Of a DNA stretch of 64,000 nucleotides, positions 51,707-60,960 are shown piece by piece. The notes beneath the pieces are model-generated. The model worked only from the letters and a program-made list of their open reading frames with translations, searched no databases and was not told the DNA's origin. The stretch's first letter is position 1; each line of letters starts with the position of its first letter. A program made the translations under genes and the position numbers. Source of the DNA: Flavobacterium eburneipallidum (GTDB taxonomy: Bacteria; Bacteroidota; Bacteroidia; Flavobacteriales; Flavobacteriaceae); contig NZ_CP114291.2 of NCBI RefSeq assembly GCF_027111355.2, positions 2,170,001 through 2,234,000 on the forward strand, given 5' to 3'.

Positions 51707-52564
51707 TTAAAGCACCATTTTTTCGATTGGGCAAACCAAAATTCCTTCGGCTCCGGCTTCTTTCAATTGATCGATAACATCCCAAAAAGTGTCTTTATCA
51801 ATTACAGTGTGAACACTGCTCCAACCTTCTTGTGCCAATGGCATTACGGTAGCACTTTTAAGTACTGGCAAAATATTGCTTACAGCTTCAATCTTGTCAT
51901 TAGGAACATTCATCAAGATGTATTTTGATTTTCGAGCTCTTAAAACTGATTCGATTCTGAATTGAAGTGTATTGATAATTGATTGCACTTCAGGAGTCAC
52001 TTTTGGAGAAACGGCCAAAACAGCTTCACTTTTGAAAATTACTTCTACTTCTTTCAAATTGTTTTTGAACAAAGTGCTTCCGCTGGAAACGATGTCCACA
52101 ATTCCATCAGCAAGCCCAATATTTGGTGCGATTTCAACCGACCCTGAAATTTGGTGAATATCAACTGTCATTCCAAATTTTGCAAAATAATCGATAACCG
52201 TATTTGGATAAGAAGTCGCAATTCGCATTCCTTCCAAATCTTTGATGGATTTGTAATCGAATGTTTTTGGAACGGCTACAGAAACTTTACATTTAGAAAA
52301 GCCTAATTTCTGAATTACTTTAATATCCTTTCCTTTTTCAACTAAAAGATTATCGCCAACGATAGCAATATCAACCACTCCATCAATCAAATATTGAGGA
52401 ATATCAGAATTTCTTAAGTACAAAACTTCCAAAGGAAAATTGGTTGCTTCGGCTTTCAATTGGTCATTTCCATTGTTGATAGAGATGCCACAATCTTTTA
52501 GAATTTGGATGCTGTCTTCGTTTAAGCGTCCTGATTTTTGAATTGCAATTTTTAAAGTACTCAT
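51707..52564 (-). CDS. hisG: ATP phosphoribosyltransferase, long form
   Basis: Committed step of histidine synthesis, ATP plus PRPP to phosphoribosyl-ATP. 285 residues, so the long hexameric HisG with a C-terminal ACT-like regulatory domain (about 215-285, RKSKYILMNVPNDKIEAVSNILP), expected to be feedback-inhibited by histidine. The phosphate and PRPP loop is DIVSSGSTLFKNNL. First structural gene of the operon, 115 bases after the leader peptide stop, behind the attenuator hairpin. Confidence 0.96.
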   Translation of the reverse strand: MSTLKIAIQKSGRLNEDSIQILKDCGISINNGNDQLKAEATNFPLEVLYLRNSDIPQYLIDGVVDIAIVGDNLLVEKGKDIKVIQKLGFSKCKVSVAVPKTFDYKSIKDLEGMRIATSYPNTVIDYFAKFGMTVDIHQISGSVEIAPNIGLADGIVDIVSSGSTLFKNNLKEVEVIFKSEAVLAVSPKVTPEVQSIINTLQFRIESVLRARKSKYILMNVPNDKIEAVSNILPVLKSATVMPLAQEGWSSVHTVIDKDTFWDVIDQLKEAGAEGILVCPIEKMVL

Positions 52565-52620
52565 TTTTTGTTTGTTTTAGTTTTATACTGTTTTGCTTGA
52601 GTATAAACGGATGTAAAATA

Positions 52621-52653
52621 AAAAACCCGCTTGATATACTCAAACGGGTTTTT
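52621..52653 (-). terminator. Histidine operon attenuator terminator
   Basis: On the minus strand AAAAACCCGTTTGA... pairs with ...TCAAGCGGGTTTTT in a long stem with a short loop, ending in TTTTTTATTTT. It lies between the leader peptide and hisG. CTCAAGCG inside the leader reading frame (52689-52696) can pair with CGTTTGAG of its 5' arm, forming the competing antiterminator. Confidence 0.92.
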
Positions 52654-52679
52654 AAATATGATGATTTACACGCATACCA

Positions 52680-52739
52680 TTAACACATCGCTTGAGAGCA
52701 ATAATGAAAATGATGATGATGCAATTGAGTTGATAACAT
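52680..52739 (-). CDS. hisL: Histidine operon leader peptide (attenuator)
   Basis: A 19-residue frame, MLSTQLHHHHFHYCSQAMC, with five His in six codons. The run of His codons and the overlap with an antiterminator strand are diagnostic of his attenuation. When charged tRNA-His is scarce, a ribosome stalled at codons 7-12 leaves CTCAAGCG (codons 14-17) free to pair with the terminator's first arm, letting RNA polymerase reach hisG. A ribosome that reaches the stop codon covers it and the terminator forms. This reading is direct from sequence; the mechanism is from the enterobacterial model. The tRNA-His gene itself is in this window. Confidence 0.93.
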   Translation of the reverse strand: MLSTQLHHHHFHYCSQAMC

Positions 52740-52774
52740 AAATTTTTAAATTCTATAATCCTTCGATTCGAGCG

Positions 52775-52806
52775 CAAATATACAAGATAATTTCATTAGA
52801 AAACAA
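52775..52806 (-). promoter_or_regulatory. Promoter of the histidine operon
   Basis: On the minus strand TTG (52804-52806), 21 bases, TATATTTG (52775-52782). The leader ATG is 35 bases downstream of the -7 box. Confidence 0.7.
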
Positions 52807-52857
52807 CTTTTTATTGAATTTAATTGTTAGGAAATTATCAGAAGGTTGTTTTAAACT

Positions 52858-52960
52858 TTTTAACCACAAATTACACGAATTATCACAAATTGTAATTGTT
52901 TTAAGAATTCGTATAATTAAAACAGATTGTTTTTCGTGTAAATTTGTGTAATTCGTGGTC
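52858..52960. repeat. Inverted dispersed repeat between pckA and the his operon
   Basis: accacaaattacacgaatt at the left and aatttgtgtaattcgtggt at the right form an imperfect inverted repeat of about 19 bp around an AT-rich centre. Same word family as at 17025 and 34147. A short frame here has no protein character. Confidence 0.6.
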
Positions 52961-52989
52961 ATTTTTTTTTGAATTAATTCCTTTGAAAA

Positions 52990-54615
52990 TTACACTTCGA
53001 CAGAATTAAGTTCTAATGAAGGTCCAGCACTAACCAAACGCTTCCCCTCTTCGGTATTGGTGTATTGCTCAAAATTTTTGATGTAACGTGACGCTAAATC
53101 TTTGGCTTTACTTGTCCACTCTTCTTTATCTTTATACGTATCTCTTGGATCCAGAATTCCTTCACTAACCTCTGATAAAGCAGTTGGGATTGTTAAATTC
53201 AAAAATGGGATTGCTTTAGTTTCTACCTGATCGATTTCACTGCTGATAATGGCATCAATAATTGCTCTGGTATTTTTTAGTGAAATTCTTTTTCCGGTTC
53301 CGTTCCAACCCGTATTTACCAAATAAGCTTTAGCTCCGTGTTCTTTCATTTTTCCAATTAATGTTTTAGAATACATAGTTGGGTGTAAAGTCAGGAATGC
53401 TTCACCAAAAGCCGGAGAAAATGAAGGTTGTGGTTCTGTAATTCCTCTTTCGGTTCCTGCTAATTTAGAGGTATAACCGCAAAGAAAATGGTATTGCGCC
53501 TGATCTTCATTCAAAATAGAAACTGGTGGCAATACGCCAAAAGCATCGGCAGAAAGATAGATTATTTTATTGGCGTGTCCTGCTTTTGAAGGCAACACAA
53601 TTTTATTAATATGATAAATTGGATAAGAAACTCTGGAATTTTCTGTAATAGAATGATCATAATAATTGATTTCTCCGTATTCATCCACAATCACATTTTC
53701 TAGTAAAGCATCTCTTTTAATGGCTCTCCAAATATCCGGCTCATTGTTTTCACTTAAGTCAATTACTTTCGCATAACAGCCTCCTTCATAATTAAAAACA
53801 CCATTATTATCCCATCCGTGTTCGTCATCGCCAATTAAATAGCGTTTTGGATCGGCAGATAAAGTCGTTTTTCCTGTTCCCGAAAGACCAAAAAACAAAG
53901 CAACATCACCTTTTTCGCCCAGGTTAGCTGAACAGTGCATGGATGCCATTCCTTTTAAAGGCAAATAATAATTCATCATCGAGAACATTCCTTTCTTCAT
54001 TTCGCCTCCATACCATGTTCCACCAATAATTTGGATTTTTTCGGTAAGATTGAAAACAACAAAATTTTCTGAATTTAACCCCATTTCTTCCCAATCAGGA
54101 TTGGTCGTTTTAGATCCGTTCATGATAATAAAATCAGGTTCTCCAAAGTTTTCTAGTTCATAAATTGACGGTCGGATGAACATATTGGTTACAAAATGCG
54201 CTTGCCAAGCTACTTCCATGATGAAACGTACTTTGAGTCTTGTGTCAGCGTTTGTACCACAAAAAGCATCAACCACATATAATTTTGGAGAAGTAGAAAG
54301 TTGATTCAAAACTAATGCTTTTAAATCCTTCCAAACCTCAATTGTTGTTGGAAAATTTACTTTTTTATCCCAATAAACAGTATCTCTTGTAACATCATCT
54401 TCAACAATATATCTGTCTTTTGGCGAACGCCCAGTAAAAACACCGGTTTTAACCGCGACAGCACCAGTATCTGTCAAAGCACCTTTTTCGTAGCCTTTTC
54501 TTTTGTGCGACACCTCGGCTTGGTATAATTCTTCATACGAAGGATTGTAAACCACTTCGTGATAACCAGTTATTCCTAAATCGTGTAACTCCTGAATGAT
54601 TTTGATATTCTTCAT
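52990..54615 (-). CDS. pckA: Phosphoenolpyruvate carboxykinase (ATP)
   Basis: Gluconeogenic conversion of oxaloacetate plus ATP to PEP, CO2 and ADP. 541 residues, ATP-type. The P-loop is [10 protein letters not shown] at 243-252 and the metal/substrate segment is [20 protein letters not shown]. Other marks are [11 protein letters not shown] (61-71), NMFIRPS and [14 protein letters not shown]. It is normal length. Monocistronic with a -7 box upstream. Its presence suggests growth on amino acids or organic acids, in line with the fumarylacetoacetase. Confidence 0.97.
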   Translation of the reverse strand: MKNIKIIQELHDLGITGYHEVVYNPSYEELYQAEVSHKRKGYEKGALTDTGAVAVKTGVFTGRSPKDRYIVEDDVTRDTVYWDKKVNFPTTIEVWKDLKALVLNQLSTSPKLYVVDAFCGTNADTRLKVRFIMEVAWQAHFVTNMFIRPSIYELENFGEPDFIIMNGSKTTNPDWEEMGLNSENFVVFNLTEKIQIIGGTWYGGEMKKGMFSMMNYYLPLKGMASMHCSANLGEKGDVALFFGLSGTGKTTLSADPKRYLIGDDEHGWDNNGVFNYEGGCYAKVIDLSENNEPDIWRAIKRDALLENVIVDEYGEINYYDHSITENSRVSYPIYHINKIVLPSKAGHANKIIYLSADAFGVLPPVSILNEDQAQYHFLCGYTSKLAGTERGITEPQPSFSPAFGEAFLTLHPTMYSKTLIGKMKEHGAKAYLVNTGWNGTGKRISLKNTRAIIDAIISSEIDQVETKAIPFLNLTIPTALSEVSEGILDPRDTYKDKEEWTSKAKDLASRYIKNFEQYTNTEEGKRLVSAGPSLELNSVEV

Positions 54616-54652
54616 AAGACTCTTATATAAATTCGTAGTGTTTTATTTTACT

Positions 54653-54660
54653 CAAATTTA
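54653..54660 (-). promoter_or_regulatory. -7 box for pckA
   Basis: TAAATTTG on the minus strand, 37 bases before the ATG. Confidence 0.5.
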
Positions 54661-54822
54661 AGCAATACAATCTTTAAAAACACCTGATATTTATCATATC
54701 TTGAAGAAATTTACGCAAACATTTTACATCTCCTAAATCAAAATATAAACCAAGTTATCTTTGATAAAAAGGAATGATTCAAAATTCGTCTGAAAAAAAA
54801 TTGTTCGAAAATTAATTAATTA

Positions 54823-55632
54823 TTACTGTACAATAACTTTTACTGATTTAGTACCTTCTTCAGACGAAGCTTTTACTACATACACACCAGCTTTTACATC
54901 AATACTTGTATCTTCTGCTGTTTCAGTCGTTTTTACTAAAGCACCAGCGACAGTATAAACACTTACAGCAGTTTTAGATTTTACATTAGATAAAAAGATT
55001 TTATTTTCTTTAGCATAAACATTTACTTGAGATTCTTTTTGGAAGTTATCAGTAGAAAGTGCTGGAGTATTTACTGTAGCTCCAACAATTTCAATTTTAT
55101 AAATATTATTTCCATTATCACAATACACATAATATTTACCAGCAGCACTAACAGTTTTTTCTACAATAACAGCAGCACCATTCACAGATGCTCCTGATTG
55201 TAAAACAGTTGTACCATCACTAACAAAAAGGCTACGAGTTGAAGTAGAATTACCGCCTTTGAACCAAATTTTTATTGTACAAGATCCACTAACATTAAAA
55301 TAAACATAACGCGAAGTCGGTAATGCTGTAGCACTACCACCACTTGCACCACCTGTAGGAAAACGATTCACTGCTGAATATGAATCACTAAAGCTACCTG
55401 ATGATTGAGTTCCAATTGCACCAAAAGTAGTAGCTGTTCCAGGAAATATACCTAATCCTTTAACTACAGTTTCAGATGCGAAAGCAGGACCAACAGGCCA
55501 ATCACCAGTAACTACAGCAGCATCATTAAGAACAGTTGTATTGTTTCCTATATCCCAGATTGTAGTTTGAGCATTAACAGCTGTTACTGAAAACAGCACA
55601 ATTGAAGTAAAATAAAGTAATTTTTTTTTCAT
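54823..55632 (-). CDS. Small exported protein with T9SS sorting domain
   Basis: 269 residues. A signal peptide (1-21, ending AVNAQ) is followed by a Gly/Ser/Thr-rich beta domain (25-190). This contains TTIWDIGNNTTVLND at its start and YVYFNVSGSCTIKIWFKGGNS in the middle, resembling carbohydrate-binding or pectate-lyase-associated modules. The C-terminal type A T9SS tail is NVYAKENKIFLSN...SVYTVAGALVKTTETAEDTSIDVKAGVYVVKASSEEGTKSVKVIVQ. It has no catalytic domain, so it may be a surface adhesin or binding protein. Monocistronic. Confidence 0.85.
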   Translation of the reverse strand: MKKKLLYFTSIVLFSVTAVNAQTTIWDIGNNTTVLNDAAVVTGDWPVGPAFASETVVKGLGIFPGTATTFGAIGTQSSGSFSDSYSAVNRFPTGGASGGSATALPTSRYVYFNVSGSCTIKIWFKGGNSTSTRSLFVSDGTTVLQSGASVNGAAVIVEKTVSAAGKYYVYCDNGNNIYKIEIVGATVNTPALSTDNFQKESQVNVYAKENKIFLSNVKSKTAVSVYTVAGALVKTTETAEDTSIDVKAGVYVVKASSEEGTKSVKVIVQ

Positions 55633-55800
55633 GATAAATGTTTTTTTTTGTTAGTTAATTACATTATTGTAATCGATTGCATAAAATTAGTGTTTTTTTT
55701 TATTGAATGCCTTTTTTTAACACTTTTAAATCATATTATCTGTAAAAAAAACTACAAATTCAATATTTTCATTTTAGAAATCATTTTGCATAAGAATTTT

Positions 55801-55842
55801 AAAAAAAAAGGTGTAAGAACTGAATCTTACACCTTTTTTTTA
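55801..55842 (-). terminator. Terminator after the guaB operon
   Basis: AAAAAGGTGTAAGA / TCTTACACCTTTTT with loop ACTGAA, flanked by A and T runs on both sides. It lies 20 bases beyond the end of the 133-residue gene. Confidence 0.92.
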
Positions 55843-55861
55843 TCATAAATGTGATTTTAAC

Positions 55862-56263
55862 TTATTCGATTAATATCTCTATATTTTTTATAGATTCCAT
55901 TTTTCTACTTTTTCCAAAAAGGAATGAAGTCAAGATAAGTGGTATTGAAAAAGGAAATGGAAAAACTTCCAACATCGAATCTTTGACTACCATATCTCCA
56001 TAATTATGGAAAGATATTCTGAACTTTCCATAATTGTTAACTTGAAACGAATAAAATTTAATTGCTTTTTTACCAAATTTATAATCTCTAGCCTTCAAAC
56101 TTTTCTCTGTCAATTCAATCTCTTCATTTGTCTCAATATTTATAATCTGTACATAAAAATCAGAATTAACTTCAATAAAATGACCTCCTAAAATATAAAT
56201 ATCATAAAAGCCATAATAAATTTCAGACTCAATTGTTTCTTGAATATCAAATTTTAATTTCAT
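55862..56263 (-). CDS. Hypothetical protein co-transcribed with guaB
   Basis: 133 residues. Mostly beta-strand (residues 1-95, FYDIYILGGHFIEVNSDFYVQI, KFRISFHNYGDM), then one hydrophobic stretch FPFPFSIPLILTSFLFG (100-116) that could anchor it to the membrane with a short basic tail. No known family. Its ATG lies five bases after the guaB stop, so it is in the same transcript, with a strong terminator after it. AT-rich, low-Ala composition unlike guaB, possibly a recent arrival. Confidence 0.65.
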   Translation of the reverse strand: MKLKFDIQETIESEIYYGFYDIYILGGHFIEVNSDFYVQIINIETNEEIELTEKSLKARDYKFGKKAIKFYSFQVNNYGKFRISFHNYGDMVVKDSMLEVFPFPFSIPLILTSFLFGKSRKMESIKNIEILIE

Positions 56264-56268
56264 GAAAA

Positions 56269-57741
56269 CTATCTCGAATAATTCGGAGCTTCTTTGGTAA
56301 TGGTCACATTATGTGGATGACTTTCGTTGATTCCACTAGCGGTAATACGAACAAAACGGCCTGAATCTTGTAGAGTTGCAATATCTTTGGATCCGCAATA
56401 CCCCATACCAGCACGAAGACCTCCAATGAATTGTTGCATACTTTCGTTCAACTCACCTTTGTAAGGCACACGACCTACGATTCCTTCTGGAACTAGTTTC
56501 TTAACATCGTCCTCCACATCTTGAAAATAACGATCTTTTGAACCTTCTTGCATGGCTTCAACAGAACCCATTCCTCTATAGGATTTGAATTTTCTACCTT
56601 CGAAAATGATAGTTTCACCTGGAGATTCCATTGTTCCTGCTAACAACGAACCTAACATTACACAATCGGCTCCCGCAGCAATTGCTTTAGGAATATCTCC
56701 TGTGTAACGAATTCCACCATCAGCAATTACAGGAACACCTGTACCTTTGATAGCTGCAGCTACTTCAAGCACGGCAGAAAATTGAGGAAAACCTACTCCT
56801 GCAACAATTCTGGTTGTACAAATAGAACCTGGTCCTATTCCTACTTTCACTCCATCAGCTCCATTCTCTACTAAATATTTTGCAGCTTCAGAAGTGGCGA
56901 TATTACCAACAATAACATCTAGTTTGGGAAACTTTGCTTTCACCGCTTTCAATACATCTACTACGCCTTTTGTATGTCCGTGTGCCGTATCGATAATTAC
57001 TGCATCAACGCCTGCTTTTACTAAAGCTGTTGCTCTTTCGACTGCATCGGCAGTAACTCCTAAAGCAGCAGCTACTCTTAAACGACCAAATTTATCTTTA
57101 TTAGCATTTGGTTTTTGAGTCAACTTGGTAATATCTCTAAAAGTGATTAAACCAACCAACTCATTTTTAGCGTTAATCACTGGTAATTTTTCAATTTTAT
57201 ACCCTTGTAAAACGACTTCTGCTTGTTCTAAAGAAGTTCCTTCAGCTACAGTTACCAAATTTTCTGTGGTCATGACCTCGATAATAGGTCTTGAACTGTT
57301 TTTTTCAAAACGTAAATCCCTATTAGTAACAATTCCTTTCAATATTTTTTTGTCATCTACAATTGGAATACCACCAATGCCATATTCTTTCATCGCCATT
57401 TTAGCATCGGCAACTGTAGAGGTCAATGGCAAAGTAACTGGATCGATAATCATTCCAGACTCGGCACGTTTTACTTTACGTACTTTGGCAGCCTGTTGTT
57501 CGATAGTCATATTTTTATGTAAAACACCAATCCCTCCTTCTTGTGCCATAGCAATTGCCATAGAACTTTCTGTTACTGTATCCATAGCAGCAGATACAAT
57601 AGGAACATTTAGCGTTATATTTCTAGAAAATTTTGATTTAATGCTTACCTCACGAGGAAGAACGTCCGAATAATTTGGAACTAATAATACATCATCGTAA
57701 GTTAAACCTTCGCCGATAATTTTGGAAATGTGTGCGATCAT
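56269..57741 (-). CDS. guaB: Inosine-5'-monophosphate dehydrogenase
   Basis: Rate-limiting step to GMP: IMP plus NAD to XMP. 490 residues from the ATG at 57741, whose [22 protein letters not shown] is the standard start; an in-frame upstream start is rejected. TIM barrel with the catalytic C308 in [11 protein letters not shown], flap [10 protein letters not shown] and K-ligand loop. Two CBS domains are inserted at about 95-205 ([51 protein letters not shown]). Complete and normal. Confidence 0.97.
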   Translation of the reverse strand: MIAHISKIIGEGLTYDDVLLVPNYSDVLPREVSIKSKFSRNITLNVPIVSAAMDTVTESSMAIAMAQEGGIGVLHKNMTIEQQAAKVRKVKRAESGMIIDPVTLPLTSTVADAKMAMKEYGIGGIPIVDDKKILKGIVTNRDLRFEKNSSRPIIEVMTTENLVTVAEGTSLEQAEVVLQGYKIEKLPVINAKNELVGLITFRDITKLTQKPNANKDKFGRLRVAAALGVTADAVERATALVKAGVDAVIIDTAHGHTKGVVDVLKAVKAKFPKLDVIVGNIATSEAAKYLVENGADGVKVGIGPGSICTTRIVAGVGFPQFSAVLEVAAAIKGTGVPVIADGGIRYTGDIPKAIAAGADCVMLGSLLAGTMESPGETIIFEGRKFKSYRGMGSVEAMQEGSKDRYFQDVEDDVKKLVPEGIVGRVPYKGELNESMQQFIGGLRAGMGYCGSKDIATLQDSGRFVRITASGINESHPHNVTITKEAPNYSR

Positions 57742-57772
57742 TGCAATTTTGAAGTTGTAGTTAAATTGCGTG

Positions 57773-57780
57773 CAAATATA
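57773..57780 (-). promoter_or_regulatory. -7 box for guaB
   Basis: TATATTTG on the minus strand, 31 bases before the ATG at 57741. It supports that start, since an upstream in-frame start at 57795 would precede the promoter. Confidence 0.55.
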
Positions 57781-57857
57781 AAAAATCTTAAGCAAAAAAC
57801 CATCTTAATTACAGAATAATTAATTGAAGGCTTTTTTAAGTCTATCTAGACCGTATT

Positions 57858-59255
57858 TTAATCAGGTGTGTTTTTATCTGGAAAAACAATATTAATACCT
57901 AACTGAAATGCCAAACTATTGGCTTTACTAATATCTCTATATTCCAAAAGATTATCAGCCATGAGGTAAAAATTAACTTTGCGTATAGTGGTTGACAATC
58001 CTAGACCTATGTTTGTGGCCGAAAATGAATCTATTGTATAAGTAGCTTTCATTTCTAAAGATTCTAAAAATCGTCTTCTGTAATAAGCTGTTAGAGCCAT
58101 AAGTGGTGCTCTTGGTGTGGACATAGCAAACAATTGTGCTCCAATAGCATTCTTGTATTGAATCTCATTTCCAAGACAATTACAATCCGTATTTCTTCCA
58201 TCTCCAAATGAATATTGAATGGATGAATTCAACTTTAAAGGTCGCCAAGTGGTATATTTTTGATTTATAGTATCCAGTGGTAAAGCATCTTCAAATTCCT
58301 CGGATAAACTTTGATTGGAACCATCTAAAATAAAATTAGGTGTTAGTCCTTTGTAATTGTAATAGCCTTTGTAAGTATAATTTTCAACGTCTTTTGTATG
58401 TTTGACAAAACCTATATCTGTTAAACTAGCTGTAAATTGAATGTTTTTTTTAGGATAATACGTTAAACCCAAATCTAAACCTAAACCAAGATTTCCTCCT
58501 AGAAGTGCTTTTTTTGCAATAGTACTCACTGCATCAACCGAGTTATTATTCGTATAATTAGTCAATCCTGACATGTCTATTTGAATATTAGACGAAATAA
58601 TTTGTTCATAAACAGAATTTTCATCTTGAATGGTATAAAAATAACCTGAATTTTTGGTTGACGAAACATTATAAATACTGGAATAAATCTTGCCTCTAGC
58701 GCCAAAAATCAATTTATCGTTCAGTTTTTTATGAAAACCAAGATGAAAAACTGAAAGCAATTCGCCTCTAGCATTCAAATCACTTATATCAAAAACCTTT
58801 CCTATATAATCTTTGTTTCCGTCTAAAGCCAATATCACATAATCTTTAGGCATATAAGCCAAAGCATCTAATTCCTGATACATTCCAAAAGAAACATAAG
58901 TAGCCCGCTCCTCTTGCCAATCGCCTAATTTAAATCCTCCGCTAAAAATTTCTAATTGTTCATTAACAACTGCTTTATCTTTTCTTGAAGTCGAAAATAC
59001 TACATTCCTTAATTTAGTATTAAAATCAACTCCGTTATCAGCAAATAAATCATAAGCTGAAAATCCACTAGAACCCACATTAGTAGAAATTCCTGAAAGC
59101 AATGGAACTCCAACATACCAGCTGTAATTTACATCTGCTCCCGGATTTGTCAATAAAGATTGTGGAACAGATGTAAAATTATATAAGATTTGCTTATTCT
59201 GGGCAGTACCACTCAAAGCAATGAATCCTGTTATAAGTAAAAGTAATTTTCTCAT
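57858..59255 (-). CDS. Outer-membrane beta-barrel protein, DUF5723-like
   Basis: 465 residues with a signal peptide (MRKLLLLITGFIALSGTAQ, 1-19) and alternating amphipathic beta strands to the end, such as KKNIQFTASLTDIGFVKH and LNSSIQYSFGDGR. Resembles the DUF5723 family of Bacteroidota outer-membrane proteins: start NKQILYNFTSVPQSLLTNPGADVNYSWYVGVPLLSGIS, end LAFQLGINIVF. Role unknown. It overlaps the upstream lipoprotein gene by four bases (ATGA), so the two are made together. Confidence 0.82.
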   Translation of the reverse strand: MRKLLLLITGFIALSGTAQNKQILYNFTSVPQSLLTNPGADVNYSWYVGVPLLSGISTNVGSSGFSAYDLFADNGVDFNTKLRNVVFSTSRKDKAVVNEQLEIFSGGFKLGDWQEERATYVSFGMYQELDALAYMPKDYVILALDGNKDYIGKVFDISDLNARGELLSVFHLGFHKKLNDKLIFGARGKIYSSIYNVSSTKNSGYFYTIQDENSVYEQIISSNIQIDMSGLTNYTNNNSVDAVSTIAKKALLGGNLGLGLDLGLTYYPKKNIQFTASLTDIGFVKHTKDVENYTYKGYYNYKGLTPNFILDGSNQSLSEEFEDALPLDTINQKYTTWRPLKLNSSIQYSFGDGRNTDCNCLGNEIQYKNAIGAQLFAMSTPRAPLMALTAYYRRRFLESLEMKATYTIDSFSATNIGLGLSTTIRKVNFYLMADNLLEYRDISKANSLAFQLGINIVFPDKNTPD

Positions 59256-59788
59256 TCCACAGTTAAATAAATAGTAGCACTTGAACGCAATTTTAAACTC
59301 CCTAAACTATTTTCACTCAATGTTGGACCAGGAAGTAAAGCTGCTACAAAAGCAATTTTAGTAGTGTTTTTCAAGATGTTAACTTTAACTTTCTCAAATA
59401 TTTCCTCTTTAGAGATTGTATTAACTGCACCCGAATAAGCCGGAACATTGAATGGTATTGTGTACAATATAGTATCATCATCATCTAGCAAATACACACT
59501 AACCCTAAAAGCTCTATTTATGGTGTTATTGATTTCAAAATCAAAATCAGCTCTAGTTAAGTTTTCATTAAAAAAATCGTCATTAAAAACATCTAAATCC
59601 AACACATCGCCTGCTACATTTTGCTCCATTCCATTTACAACAAATTGATGTGCTTGAATTTCAAAAGTAGCCAAATTAGCCTCAATAACTGGCTCTAACT
59701 TTACATCATAGGCTTGGTCAAAATCCAAATCGCTAGAACAAGAAAACGAAAAAAAAGCCAGTATTAATACACCTATATATTTATTCAT
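59252..59788 (-). CDS. Lipoprotein partner of the outer-membrane beta-barrel protein
   Basis: 178 residues. Lipoprotein signal ends FFSFSC (Cys17), followed by SSDLDFDQ, an acidic stretch compatible with surface export. The rest is beta-sandwich-like (FEIQAHQFVVNGMEQNV, FEINNTINRAFRVSVYLLDDDDTILYTIPFNVPAY). No motif recognised. Four-base overlap with the following barrel protein suggests they act together at the outer membrane. Confidence 0.78.
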   Translation of the reverse strand: MNKYIGVLILAFFSFSCSSDLDFDQAYDVKLEPVIEANLATFEIQAHQFVVNGMEQNVAGDVLDLDVFNDDFFNENLTRADFDFEINNTINRAFRVSVYLLDDDDTILYTIPFNVPAYSGAVNTISKEEIFEKVKVNILKNTTKIAFVAALLPGPTLSENSLGSLKLRSSATIYLTVE

Positions 59789-59840
59789 GATTTTTGAATT
59801 TGAATCGTAATTAAAAACGAAAATATTTTTTTTTTATTAT

Positions 59841-60704
59841 TTACTGATAACTGCCAAATACCTTTGAAGCTTCGTTATAAGCACTTTCGAAACTCATTGC
59901 ACTGATATTGGTGTTTTCTTTTTTAGCATTAAAATAAGAAACTAATTTCTCGGTTGGCATATTCCCTATCAAAACATCATGTGCCATCGGACATCCACCA
60001 AAACCCTGAATCGCTCCATCAAAACGACGACATCCTGAAAGATAAGCTGCTTCCATCTTCTCAAACCATTTATCAGGAGTGGTATGCAAATGGGCTCCAA
60101 ATTCAATCTTGGGATATTTTGGAATTAAATGCGAAAACAAATACTGAATAGCTTCTGGAGTTGAACTACCCACGGTATCCGAAAGCGAAAGGATTTTCAC
60201 GCCCATATTAGATAACTTTTCTGTCCATTCGCTTACGATTTCTACATTCCATGGATCTCCATAAGGATTTCCAAACCCCATTGATAAATAAGCTATAACT
60301 TCTTTATTACTTTTATCCCCGATTTCTAGAATTTCCTGTAAAGTTACTACCGATTCTGCTATGGTTTTGTGTGTATTCCGCATCTGAAAATTCTCTGAAA
60401 TAGAAAAAGGAAAACCTAAATAATGAATCGCTTGATGTTGCGAAGCTTCTATCGCTCCTTGTGTATTGGCAATAATAGACAACAACTTACTTTGTGTTTG
60501 AGAGAGATCTAATCCTGCCAAAACTTTGGCTGTATCCTGCATTTGCGGAATGGATCTAGCCGAAACAAAACTCCCAAAATCTATGGTATCAAAGCCAACA
60601 CGCAACAACGACTGAATATAAGTCACCTTTCGAGCTGTAGGAATAAATGCCTTTATTCCTTGCATCGCATCACGTGGACATTCGATAATTTTTATTGCTT
60701 CCAT
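59841..60704 (-). CDS. mvaB: Hydroxymethylglutaryl-CoA lyase
   Basis: 287-residue TIM-barrel lyase splitting HMG-CoA to acetyl-CoA and acetoacetate in leucine or ketone catabolism. Begins IKIIECPRDAMQGIKAFIPT, where family members read EVGPRDGLQ. Metal and catalytic motifs are LSLSDTVGSSTPEAIQYLF, HLHTTP and the active-site Cys in GFGGCPMAHDVLIGNMPTEKL, close to the GLGGCPYA signature. The N-terminal Asp/Arg pair is present. A TATCTTTG box lies only seven bases before the ATG. Confidence 0.92.
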   Translation of the reverse strand: MEAIKIIECPRDAMQGIKAFIPTARKVTYIQSLLRVGFDTIDFGSFVSARSIPQMQDTAKVLAGLDLSQTQSKLLSIIANTQGAIEASQHQAIHYLGFPFSISENFQMRNTHKTIAESVVTLQEILEIGDKSNKEVIAYLSMGFGNPYGDPWNVEIVSEWTEKLSNMGVKILSLSDTVGSSTPEAIQYLFSHLIPKYPKIEFGAHLHTTPDKWFEKMEAAYLSGCRRFDGAIQGFGGCPMAHDVLIGNMPTEKLVSYFNAKKENTNISAMSFESAYNEASKVFGSYQ

Positions 60705-60711
60705 AGAAAAC

Positions 60712-60719
60712 CAAAGATA
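60712..60719 (-). promoter_or_regulatory. -7 box close to the mvaB start
   Basis: TATCTTTG on the minus strand, 7 bases before the ATG, implying a very short 5' leader. Confidence 0.4.
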
Positions 60720-60833
60720 AGAAAGTTTAAAAGTTTAAAAGTTTAAAAGTTTAAAATTATCTAAAAATTTAAAGTAGCACAAAGAACAACATTACAATAG
60801 ATTTATTTTTCGCTCATTTACAGGAGTTCAAAC

Positions 60834-60907
60834 ATTACGTTTTTTGGTAATATTTTTAATTATTACGTTTTTTGGTAATAATTTTAATTATTACGCTTTT
60901 TGGTAAT
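60834..60907 (+). promoter_or_regulatory. Three 28-bp-spaced operator-like repeats upstream of the SatD gene
   Basis: ATTACGTTTTTTGGTAAT at 60834-60851 and 60862-60879, and ATTACGCTTTTTGGTAAT at 60890-60907. Each has ATTAC/GTAAT arms. Period is exactly 28 bp, including the AT-rich spacer. They lie just upstream of the -33 region, the place for a regulator-binding array. Confidence 0.75.
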
Positions 60908-60923
60908 AATTAAAATCACTAAA

Positions 60924-60956
60924 TTGCGTTCCGAATTCATTTTTTAATTACATTTG
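60924..60956 (+). promoter_or_regulatory. Promoter of the SatD-DUF3307 operon
   Basis: TTG (60924-60926), 22 bases, TACATTTG (60949-60956). The ATG begins 4 bases after the box, so transcription probably starts at or beside the A of the ATG. Confidence 0.6.
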
Positions 60957-60960
60957 AAAT

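Noticed and set aside
52753..52962. Minus-strand 69-codon frame upstream of the his leader
   Set aside because: It covers the his promoter and an inverted repeat; no conserved features.
60724..60760. Tandem 'gtttaaaa' units as a possible CRISPR or operator
   Set aside because: 8-10 bp AT-rich slippage repeat without spacers. No CRISPR array or cas gene is present anywhere in the window.
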